Assembly (NCBI RefSeq): GCF_943914615.1
Contig: NZ_CALUCS010000002.1
Span: 1 to 64,000, forward strand
Origin: an uncultured Corynebacterium sp.
Lineage (GTDB): Bacteria; Actinomycetota; Actinomycetes; Mycobacteriales; Mycobacteriaceae
DNA: 64,000 nt
Direction of reading: 5' to 3'
The notes under the pieces were generated by a model. It did not search any database and was not told the DNA's origin. It saw only the letters and a program-made list of their open reading frames with translations. Shown here piece by piece: positions 1 to 6,694 of the stretch; within the stretch, counting starts at the first letter, position 1; each line of letters opens with the position of its first letter. Both the position numbers and the translations under genes were made by a program.

Positions 1-131
1 ACCTTGACGACGGTACCCTCGACAATGTCACCATCGTTGAAGTACTTGATGGTGGAGTCGACGGCAGCGAGGAAATCCTCAGCGGAGCCAATGTCGTTAA
101 TGGCTACCTGAGGGACGTTGTTGGTGGGCAT
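1..131 (-). CDS. rpsA: 30S ribosomal protein S1, N-terminal part (cut by window edge)
   Basis: Only the first 43 codons are inside the window. The visible protein begins MPTNNVPQVAINDIGSAEDF and runs to a segment ending EGTVVKV, which is the start of the first S1 RNA-binding domain and closely matches corynebacterial RpsA as I know it. S1 binds mRNA on the small ribosomal subunit during initiation. The ATG start has a GAAAGA-like Shine-Dalgarno about ten bases upstream. The polA neighbourhood is the usual actinobacterial one, although a DUF368 gene lies between the two here. Confidence 0.93.
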   Translation of the reverse strand, partial: MPTNNVPQVAINDIGSAEDFLAAVDSTIKYFNDGDIVEGTVVK

Positions 132-180
132 ATGTTGAATGTCTTTCGAAACGAATAGAAATAGAAGATGGACAGTTACT

Positions 181-300
181 CTAGTTCTGCAAACCCTGCT
201 TTTTGACGCCACCACCAGCGTCAATTACCTGGCGGGTAGCCTCTAGGAGCTCCACGTGGGGGCGTCCCAAAGAATCAAAAAGAGGGCGCACAACGCGCAT
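181..300 (-). CDS. possible 39-residue small protein upstream of rpsA
   Basis: An ATG-started frame of 39 codons lies 49 bases upstream of rpsA on the same strand. Its predicted protein starts MRVVRPLFDSLGRPHVELLE and ends GGGVKKQGLQN. Amino-acid usage looks protein-like, with balanced charged and hydrophobic residues and common codons, unlike typical antisense shadows in this GC-rich DNA. I do not recognise it. There is no good ribosome binding site; a TAGCGT hexamer sits just upstream of the ATG. It may be a small leader protein, a relic, or chance. Confidence 0.25.
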   Translation of the reverse strand: MRVVRPLFDSLGRPHVELLEATRQVIDAGGGVKKQGLQN

Positions 301-393
301 AACGCTACACGACCACAGTGAACAGCGCAAACATGGACTTTCGGCCGCGAGTTGAAGCGGGGTTGTCCAAGACGTGCAGTACGATTGGGCGCG

Positions 394-1299
394 ATGAAGA
401 TACTGCAAATACTAGTAAATATGGTCCGTGGCGGGTTGATTGGCATGGCCGAGCTCGTCCCGGGCGTTTCCGGTGGCACGATCGCGTTGGTTACCGGCGT
501 GTACGAGCGCGTGCTGCACCAGGCGAACCTGTTCCTGGATGCGACGAAGAAGCTACCGAAGGATCGCAAGGCTGCGTTTGCCCAGTACAAGACGCTGGAC
601 TGGATGCTACTGCTCCCCATGTTGGTAGGCATGGCAGCCGTGGTGCTCTCGCTGGCTGGCGTGATGGAGAGCTTCGTAACGGACAAGCCGGTGCACTCGC
701 GCGCGCTGTTCTTCGGCATGGTGCTGCTCTCCCTGACCGTGCCGATTGGCATGACGGATAAGGAGGACGCACGCCGCAGGCTGCCGATGGCAATCCTCGG
801 CCTGGTTGTGGCGGCAGTGGCCACGTTCTTCCTGACGGGAGTTACCAGCGCCCCGCAGTCCGACCCGAACCTGCTGTGGGTTTTCGTGGCTGCGGCGATT
901 GCAGTGTGTGCGCTGGTACTGCCGGGTGTATCCGGCTCCTTCTTCCTGCTGGCCGTGGGCCTATACTCCGCGACGATGGCGGCGGTGGACGATAGGAACC
1001 TGGTCTACCTCGGCGTGTTCTTCCTGGGCGCGATCACCGGCATCGTGTGCTTTGTGCGCCTGCTGGAATACCTGCTTAACAACCACCGCACCATCACTTT
1101 GTTCGTAATGACGGGCCTGATGCTGGGCTCTCTGCGTGCGCTGTGGCCGTGGCAGGACGGGGATGCGAACTTGCAGGCGCCGGGCGAGCACCTGGGCGCC
1201 GCGATCGGACTGTTCCTGCTGGGTGCGGTGATCGTCGTGGCGATGCTGGCGGCCGAGAAGGCCTCGAACGCGAAGACCACGCAGGCAGACGCCAGCTAA
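394..1299 (+). CDS. DUF368 membrane protein, probable polyprenyl-phosphate transporter (PopT family)
   Basis: A 301-residue, strongly hydrophobic protein with about eight membrane segments. The N-terminal signature RGGLIGMAELVPGVSGGTIA and a second internal copy around VCALVLPGVSGSFFLL (near residue 170) are the paired glycine/proline motifs of DUF368. DUF368 proteins were recently shown in other bacteria to recycle undecaprenyl phosphate across the membrane; in corynebacteria the lipid carrier would be decaprenyl phosphate, which is my inference. The ATG at 394 is preferred to an in-frame TTG at 352 because the extra residues are basic and not family-like. It converges on polA with an 18-base gap. 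Confidence 0.85.
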   Translation: MKILQILVNMVRGGLIGMAELVPGVSGGTIALVTGVYERVLHQANLFLDATKKLPKDRKAAFAQYKTLDWMLLLPMLVGMAAVVLSLAGVMESFVTDKPVHSRALFFGMVLLSLTVPIGMTDKEDARRRLPMAILGLVVAAVATFFLTGVTSAPQSDPNLLWVFVAAAIAVCALVLPGVSGSFFLLAVGLYSATMAAVDDRNLVYLGVFFLGAITGIVCFVRLLEYLLNNHRTITLFVMTGLMLGSLRALWPWQDGDANLQAPGEHLGAAIGLFLLGAVIVVAMLAAEKASNAKTTQADAS

Positions 1300-1317
1300 C
1301 GCGGCTGGCGCGCGTGG

Positions 1318-3897
1318 CTAGTGCGCTGCCAGATCCCAGTTATCGCCCGTGCCGGCGGAGACATCCAGCGGTACGCGCAACTGGGCGGCGGCATCCATCT
1401 CGCGCTCGACTAGCTCGGTGACCTGCTCCAGCTCGCCGGGCGCGACCTCCACCACGAGTTCATCGTGGACCTGCAGCAACACGCGGGAAGCCAGCTGCTG
1501 ACGGGTGATCTCCCGATCCACGCGCAGCATGGCCAGCTTGATGATGTCCGCTGCCGTACCTTGGATCGGCGCGTTGAGGGCGGCGCGCTCGGCATTCTCC
1601 CTGGCCACACGATTGGAGGAGTTCAGCTCCGGCAGGTAGCGACGGCGGCCGTAGAGAGTCTCCGTGTAGCCGGTCTCCTTGGCAACCTCTACCACGTGGT
1701 CGAGGTAGCGCTTCACTCCACCGAAGCGCTCGAAGTAGTTGTCCATGATCTTCTTCGCCTCCCCCGCGCTGATCTTCAGCTGCTGGGATAGGCCAAAGGC
1801 GGACAGACCGTAGACCAGGCCATAACTCAGCGCCTTCACCCGGCGGCGCAGCTCCGGGGTGACCTCATCGACTGGCACATCGAACACGCGCGAGCCGACG
1901 TAGTTGTGCAGGTCCTCGCCGCTGGCGTAGGCCTCGATAAGGCCCGCATCCTCCGACAGATGCGCCATCACGCGCATCTCGATCTGGGAGTAGTCGGCGG
2001 TCAGCAGCGTCTCGTAGCCCTCTCCGACTGTGAACGCGGCGCGGATCTTGCGGCCGGCGTCGGTGCGCACGGGAATGTTCTGCAGGTTTGGATCGGAGGA
2101 AGACAGGCGGCCCGTCGCCGCGCCCTTCTGATTGAAGGTGGTGTGGATGCGCCCGTCGTCGCCCACGGCCTCGATCAGTCCGTCGATGGTGGACTTCATC
2201 TTCTGATACTCGCGGTGGGCCATGAGGTGCCCCAGGAACGGATGGTTGGACTGGGCAGCCAGCTTCTCCAACTCCGCGGCGGCGGTGGAATACCCGGTCT
2301 TGGTCTTCTTAGTCTTCGGCAGGTCGAAGGTCTCGAAGAGGACCTTCTGCAGCTGCTTCGGGGAGGAAAGGTTGAGCTCCGGCTCCCCCGCCAGCTCGCG
2401 GGCGGCCGCAATTTCTTCGTCCAGGCGCGCGCCGTAGTCGTCGGAGAGCTCCTGCAGCGCCTCGTCGTCCACAGCGATGCCTGCGTGTTCCATGGCCGCC
2501 AGGATCAGGGCCAGCGGGACTTCCAGGTCGAAGTACAGCTCGGACTGGCCGGCAGCCTCTATCTCCGGAGTGAGTGCCTTCACCAGTTCGGCGACGGCCT
2601 GGGCGCGCTCGGGACCGGTGGCATTATCCGAAAGCTCGTGGCCCACGTGGCGCTGCACGACGTCCGCCAGGCCGAGGGTGCGCACGTCGGGTCGCAGCAG
2701 ATACGCCGCCAGGGACGTATCATGCTCCACTCCGTCAAGCTTTAACCCTTGATTCTGCAGCGTGTGGTACGTCTGCTTGGAGTCGTGGAGCCACTTCGTG
2801 GCCTGCGGGTTGGCCAGCCACTCCGCCAGCGCCTTCTCGTCCTTCGGGTCCACGTCGGCGAGGTCTTGAACGATGGCGACGTTGTCGCGGTCCAGCAGGG
2901 TCAGCTGCTCGCCATCCACGTCCACCACCGTGCCGCGGGTGCGCTTTTTCAGCCACGCGCCCAGCTTCCCCGGCTTCAGCTCCTCCACGGTGACGGGGAT
3001 AGCCGCACTGTCGGCGAACTCCACGCCCATAATCTTGAATGCCCTATTGCGCAGGCCAGTGCCAAACTGCAGCTCCTCGAACATGCCGAGCGCCTCGTTG
3101 GGATCGATGTCGTGGGGACTGAGGGCGTCCAAATCATCAACAAGCTTAAGGTCCCGCACCATTTCCGTAATGTCGCGCGCGAGCACCACATTGTCGATAT
3201 TTTCGCGCAGATTGGCGCCGACCTTCCCGCCGATGTCATCCATGTTGTCGATCACGCCCTGCAGGCTGCCGTACTTGGCGATCCACTTCTGCGCGGTCTT
3301 CGGGCCCACGCCCGGCACCCCGGGCATGTTGTCGGAGGTATCGCCGCGCAGCGCAGCGAGGTCCGGATACTGGGTGGGGGTCACACCGTACTTCTCTTCG
3401 ACGGCCTGCGGGGTGAAACGATGCAGCTCAGAGACACCCTTGAGCGTGTACAGCACCGTCACATCCTCGGTGACCAGCTGCAACGAATCGCGGTCGCCGG
3501 TGCAGATCAGAACGTCCATGCCATCCTTCGCGCCCTCGGTGGCTAGGGTCGCGATGATGTCGTCGGCCTCGTAGGACTCTTTATCTAGGGTCGTGACGCC
3601 CAACGCTTCGAGTGTGCGACGAATCAGCTCGATCTGACCCTTAAACTCCTCGGGCGTGCTCGGGCGCTGCGCCTTGTACTCCGGGAAGGATTCCTCGCGG
3701 AATGTGGGGCCGGACAGGTCAAACGCGGCGGCCACGTGGGTGGGCTGTTCCTTATCCATGAGGGTGAGGAACATGCCTAAGAAGCCGTACACCGCGTTGG
3801 TGTGCTGGCCACCAACGGTGGAGAAATTGGCCGCGGGCAGGGCGTAGAAAGCGCGGAACGCCAACGAATGCCCATCGAGGAGAAGGAGTTTAGCCAT
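1318..3897 (-). CDS. polA: DNA polymerase I
   Basis: An 859-residue family A polymerase for gap filling and primer removal. Order: 5'-3' exonuclease (begins MAKLLLLDGHSLAFRAFYAL, residues 1-300), a degenerate 3'-5' exonuclease-like middle (about 310-480), then the polymerase domain with motif A LLTADYSQIEMR, motif B RRVKALSYGLVYGLSAFG and motif C LLQVHDELVVEV. The middle domain lacks the DxE and other acidic residues needed for proofreading, as is usual in actinobacterial PolA. The frame stays open 30 codons further upstream, into the tRNA gene. The ATG at 3897 is chosen because it gives the family N-terminus and lies seven bases after a TAGAGT -10-like hexamer, suggesting a leaderless message. 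Confidence 0.97.
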   Translation of the reverse strand: MAKLLLLDGHSLAFRAFYALPAANFSTVGGQHTNAVYGFLGMFLTLMDKEQPTHVAAAFDLSGPTFREESFPEYKAQRPSTPEEFKGQIELIRRTLEALGVTTLDKESYEADDIIATLATEGAKDGMDVLICTGDRDSLQLVTEDVTVLYTLKGVSELHRFTPQAVEEKYGVTPTQYPDLAALRGDTSDNMPGVPGVGPKTAQKWIAKYGSLQGVIDNMDDIGGKVGANLRENIDNVVLARDITEMVRDLKLVDDLDALSPHDIDPNEALGMFEELQFGTGLRNRAFKIMGVEFADSAAIPVTVEELKPGKLGAWLKKRTRGTVVDVDGEQLTLLDRDNVAIVQDLADVDPKDEKALAEWLANPQATKWLHDSKQTYHTLQNQGLKLDGVEHDTSLAAYLLRPDVRTLGLADVVQRHVGHELSDNATGPERAQAVAELVKALTPEIEAAGQSELYFDLEVPLALILAAMEHAGIAVDDEALQELSDDYGARLDEEIAAARELAGEPELNLSSPKQLQKVLFETFDLPKTKKTKTGYSTAAAELEKLAAQSNHPFLGHLMAHREYQKMKSTIDGLIEAVGDDGRIHTTFNQKGAATGRLSSSDPNLQNIPVRTDAGRKIRAAFTVGEGYETLLTADYSQIEMRVMAHLSEDAGLIEAYASGEDLHNYVGSRVFDVPVDEVTPELRRRVKALSYGLVYGLSAFGLSQQLKISAGEAKKIMDNYFERFGGVKRYLDHVVEVAKETGYTETLYGRRRYLPELNSSNRVARENAERAALNAPIQGTAADIIKLAMLRVDREITRQQLASRVLLQVHDELVVEVAPGELEQVTELVEREMDAAAQLRVPLDVSAGTGDNWDLAAH

Positions 3898-3904
3898 GCG
3901 CTCA

Positions 3905-3910
3905 ACTCTA
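3905..3910 (-). promoter_or_regulatory. -10-like element for polA
   Basis: The minus strand reads TAGAGT seven bases before the polA ATG, the spacing expected when transcription starts at or next to the start codon. Confidence 0.4.
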
Positions 3911-3923
3911 ACGGAGTGCGGTT

Positions 3924-3953
3924 TTGGTTGGCTGAAAGGCCGTGGCGTATTAT
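3924..3953 (+). promoter_or_regulatory. promoter of the tRNA-Leu gene
   Basis: TTGGTT at 3924-3929 and TATTAT at 3948-3953 are separated by 18 bases and lie about 20 bases before the tRNA 5' end. This fits a SigA-type promoter. Confidence 0.5.
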
Positions 3954-3972
3954 GCTCCGGTAAGCACTTTTC

Positions 3973-4046
3973 GCCCCAGTAGCCCAATTGGCAGAGGCAA
4001 CGGATTCAAAACCCGTCCAGTGTGAGTTCGAGTCTCACCTGGGGCA
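3973..4046 (+). tRNA. tRNA-Leu (anticodon CAA), short variable arm
   Basis: A 74-base cloverleaf. Acceptor stem GCCCCAG/CTGGGGC, a 3-bp D stem (GCC/GGC) with an 11-base loop containing GG, anticodon stem ACGGA/CCCGT around loop TTCAAAA (anticodon CAA at 4007-4009), T stem GTGAG/CTCAC with TTCGAGT loop, and A at the discriminator position. CCA is not encoded. The D arm and anticodon loop resemble bacterial tRNA-Leu(CAA), but the variable region is about five bases (CCAGT) where bacterial tRNA-Leu normally has a long arm, and the last anticodon-stem pair is an A-C mismatch. Transcribed from its own promoter and followed by a strong terminator. Confidence 0.85.
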
Positions 4047-4053
4047 CAAATTC

Positions 4054-4099
4054 ACCCCCGCCCCCGACCAGCGTAAATGCTGGTGAGGCGGGGGTTTTT
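4054..4099 (+). terminator. intrinsic terminator of the tRNA-Leu gene
   Basis: A hairpin with outer arms CCCCCGCC and GGCGGGGG and inner arms CCAGC and GCTGG around GTAAAT, followed directly by TTTTT at 4095-4099. It lies between the tRNA and the convergent broken DUF349 gene. Confidence 0.9.
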
Positions 4100-4108
4100 C
4101 TTAAGGCA

Positions 4109-4793
4109 CTACTTCCGATTGCGCAAGCTAGATAAGCGTCTATATAGCTTGTCCAGCTCCTCACGTTGGATCCGCTGCCACTGTTCCGCCTTCGCGATGC
4201 GCTCGTTCTGCTTCGACGGCAAAATCCAGCTGCGCCCCTGGGAGCGCACTTTTTCATAATGCGCATCTGCGTCCCGTACCGCCTGCTCTTTGTCCCTGAT
4301 GGCCTGCTCAAGGCGCCTGATCGCATCCACATTGTCTTTCGGCCTCCATGCTGGGTCATCTTGAATGGCCGATCGAGTACCTTTTCCACTCGCCCATTGC
4401 TCCTGCCCCTGTGCAAACTGCGCATCACGTCGTGAGTAGAAGCGATCTTTAGCAGACCAGAAGCGGCGATTTAACTCTTCACGGTCTTCTTTCTTGAGCG
4501 GTCCACGCTGATCTCTCCAAAACCCTCTGCCCAGCTTCCCGGAAGTCCTCCACCCCGAGGAGCGACTGCAGTTCAGAAATTATGCGCCTTTTCTGCGCGG
4601 CATTATCCCTTGCTTCAATGTTGAGGCGCTCATAGTACTGGTTCCGACGGTCGTAGAAAGCACTGCGCGCCTGGGAGAACTCATCCCATAAACGCTGGTT
4701 TTGGTCTTTACCTGCAAAACCTGCATTTTTAAACTCCGATCCCAGCTGCTTCATACGAGCTCCCGCCGATCGAAAGTAGTCACTATGAGCCAC
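4109..4793 (-). pseudogene. DUF349-repeat protein interrupted by a one-base frameshift
   Basis: Two out-of-frame pieces form one DUF349 gene. The first (GTG at 4793) carries a repeat beginning MKQLGSEFKNAG with RLWDEFSQARSAFYDRR. It then leaves frame and ends at a stop at 4479. In the +1 frame the text continues as RKLGRGFWRDQRGPLKKEDR, RFWSAKDRFYSRRDAQF, and a coiled-coil-like tail ending LSSLRNRK at 4109. Removing one G from the GGG run at 4538-4540 joins VEDF to RKLGRGFW and restores a 227-residue protein in which the second repeat aligns well with the first. DUF349 proteins have no firmly known role. The indel could be real or a sequencing error. An in-frame ATG at 4754 is an alternative start. 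Confidence 0.8.
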
Positions 4794-4866
4794 TACAGCT
4801 CGCCCTGCTAGGTCAGATTGTCATGCAACTCGTTGAAATGTGGGCGTCAATAAGAAAAGAGCATCA

Positions 4867-4905
4867 CCCCCGACATGCCACGACCATCACCAAACCCGTC
4901 GGGGG
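4867..4905. other. perfect 8-bp hairpin in the 4794-4994 intergenic region
   Basis: CCCCCGAC (4867-4874) pairs with GTCGGGGG (4898-4905) across a 23-base loop. No clean T-tract follows on either strand, so a terminator is uncertain; it separates the divergent DUF349 and Q/N-rich genes. The rest of this 201-base region holds a possible TATAAG -10 element at 4923-4928 for the downstream gene. Confidence 0.4.
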
Positions 4906-4994
4906 CGAAGGTTGTCCGTTAATATAAGTCCCGAAGAAATCACGCAGCCCTTTCTTAAGGACCGCTAAGACAATTTCGTGACGCGAGGAGAACC

Positions 4995-5888
4995 ATGACG
5001 GACGAGAACTTCGGTTCCAACGACCCGGCCAACAACGGCAACAACGGTGCACCGCAGCAGCCGCAGGGCCAGGATTGGAACCAGAACCCCTACGGCCAGC
5101 AGAACCCGGCACCGCAGCAGCAAGGCCAGAACACCTATGGCGCTCCGCAGCAGGGTGCACAGAACGGCTACGGCCAGAACAACTTCCAGAACCAGCAGGG
5201 CTTCAACGGCCAGAACCAGCAGAACGGCCAGGGCGCGCAGTTCGACATCAGCAAGTACCTGGACTTCTCCAACAAGTCCGTTCTGTGGCTGGTTTGTGCA
5301 GCCGCTGCGGCACTCGTCAGCTTCATCGGTAGCTTTATGCCGTGGGGCAAGGTCTCGGTTCCGTTCTATGGCACCGTCACGGTCTCCGGCACCGACGGTG
5401 ACGGCATCCTCACCATGTTCCTGTCCCTGATCGTCATCGGCGGAATTGCAGCCTACCTATTCGTAGAGCAGCTGGCTCAGAAGTGGTGGCGCGCCATTCC
5501 GGTGATCGCCATCGGCGCCATCCTGCTGCTAATCGCCATCATCGACTGGGCTAGCATCGGCTCTAAGGCCGGCGATTTCGACGAGGACGTTGTAAAGGTG
5601 AGCGTTGGCGCAGGTCTGATCCTGATTCTGCTGGCTTCCATCGCCATCATTGCCTTTGGTGTACTCGCTCTGCTGAACGATCGGAAGAACAACCCGCAAG
5701 CTCCGAAGCAGGCTTTCGCGCAGCAGGGTTACAGCCAGCAGAACTTTGGTCAGCAGGGTTACGGCCAGCAGCCGCATAACAACTTTGACCAGAACAACTA
5801 CGGTCAGAACAACTTCGGCCAGCAGCCGAACCAGGGTTGGCAGGGCAACGCCCCTCAGGATCCTCAGAATCCGCAAAACCCGCAGTAG
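4995..5888 (+). CDS. Q/N-rich tetraspanning membrane protein of unknown function
   Basis: A 297-residue protein with three parts. Residues 1-85 are low-complexity, rich in Gln, Asn, Gly and Tyr. Residues about 95-230 hold four predicted membrane helices (around KSVLWLVCAAAAALVSFIG, GDGILTMFLSLIVIGGIAAY, AIPVIAIGAILLLIAIIDW and VGAGLILILLASIAIIAFG). Residues 240-297 are again Q/N/G/Y-rich with repeated QQGY, QQNF and NNFGQ units. Both tails should lie on the same, probably cytoplasmic, face. The composition resembles prion-like domains, which is inference. I do not recognise a family for the core. Start is supported by GAGGAG at 4985-4990. Monocistronic, with its own terminator. Confidence 0.85.
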   Translation: MTDENFGSNDPANNGNNGAPQQPQGQDWNQNPYGQQNPAPQQQGQNTYGAPQQGAQNGYGQNNFQNQQGFNGQNQQNGQGAQFDISKYLDFSNKSVLWLVCAAAAALVSFIGSFMPWGKVSVPFYGTVTVSGTDGDGILTMFLSLIVIGGIAAYLFVEQLAQKWWRAIPVIAIGAILLLIAIIDWASIGSKAGDFDEDVVKVSVGAGLILILLASIAIIAFGVLALLNDRKNNPQAPKQAFAQQGYSQQNFGQQGYGQQPHNNFDQNNYGQNNFGQQPNQGWQGNAPQDPQNPQNPQ

Positions 5889-5915
5889 TCTAAACGACTA
5901 AAACGGCACCACAGC

Positions 5916-5958
5916 TGCCCCTGTTCTTTAACGTTTAAAGAGCAGGGGCATTTGTTTT
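5916..5958 (+). terminator. intrinsic terminator after the Q/N-rich gene
   Basis: TGCCCCTG at 5916-5923 pairs with CAGGGGCA at 5943-5950, and the inner TCTTTAA/TTAAAGA extends the stem. A T-rich tail TTTGTTTTCTT follows. Confidence 0.85.
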
Positions 5959-5995
5959 CTTCACGGGGGTAGCTGTTAGCAACATAGATAAAAAA

Positions 5996-6009
5996 TGAAC
6001 TAATGTTCA
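5996..6009. promoter_or_regulatory. candidate operator of the adjacent TetR regulator
   Basis: Inverted repeat TGAAC-TAAT-GTTCA ends four bases before the ATG of the TetR gene and follows a possible ATAGAT -10 element. Position and symmetry suit autorepression. This is inference from sequence only. Confidence 0.45.
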
Positions 6010-6013
6010 CTGC

Positions 6014-6625
6014 ATGTCCACTCCGCTTCCCGCAGAGGGAAAACGCCCTCACCGCAAGACCGGCCCGAAGCCAACCTTTGACCGCGAAGACGTCATCAAC
6101 CAGGCTCTCGCAATCGGTCTAGATAAATTCACCATGTCAGAGGTGGCCAAAGGCCTGGGAGTGGCCACGTCCGCGCTGTACCGAATCTACAGCCGCGACA
6201 CCCTTCTGACCGCCTGCATCGAGCACATCACCGACGCCACAGCGCTTACCCCTGAGGGCGATTGGAAGGAACTACTCCGGGACTACGCCTATTATCTAGC
6301 GCGGATGTGCGCTACCTACCCGGGGCTCGCACAGGCCTTACTGAGCTGCCCGAACAGCCTTTTCGCCTTCCGGGAAAGCGTCACGAGCCTTTTGGGAAGG
6401 CTTAATGACGCCGGCTTCACCCGCGGACAGGCTCTGTTCGCCATCGACGTGATCACGAACTTCGTGTTCAGCTCCGGGCCTTTCAGGCACTCCTTTGAGC
6501 TCTTCGCGATGACGGACTCACTGCCTGCCGACCGGGAGGACGACGAGGAGATCACGCTGCGGATCCTCGACCAAAAGTTGGACTTCGTGTTCCAAGCACT
6601 GGAGACGAACCGCCCCTCCTACTAG
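6014..6625 (+). CDS. TetR-family transcriptional regulator
   Basis: A 203-residue protein. Residues about 20-65 form the TetR DNA-binding domain (DREDVINQALAIGLDKFTMS, then EVAKGLGVATSALYRIY); the remainder is an all-helical ligand-binding domain with no recognised ligand. It is followed 69 bases downstream by the PepSY membrane protein on the same strand. A short inverted repeat overlaps its start region. The likely targets are itself and the PepSY gene, inferred from position. Confidence 0.9.
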   Translation: MSTPLPAEGKRPHRKTGPKPTFDREDVINQALAIGLDKFTMSEVAKGLGVATSALYRIYSRDTLLTACIEHITDATALTPEGDWKELLRDYAYYLARMCATYPGLAQALLSCPNSLFAFRESVTSLLGRLNDAGFTRGQALFAIDVITNFVFSSGPFRHSFELFAMTDSLPADREDDEEITLRILDQKLDFVFQALETNRPSY

Positions 6626-6694
6626 CCACCCCCGGGCGCTACCCCGCGCGCCGTTATTGGGAACCGATTCCGCCAAGCATGCGACTAATGAGGC

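Noticed and set aside
3898..3987. 30-codon N-terminal extension of polA
   Set aside because: It would overlap the tRNA gene, and the family N-terminus begins at the ATG at 3897.
4006..4428. 140-codon minus-strand frame across the tRNA and DUF349 tail
   Set aside because: It reads through the tRNA and terminator in the wrong frame; the DUF349 text is in another frame.
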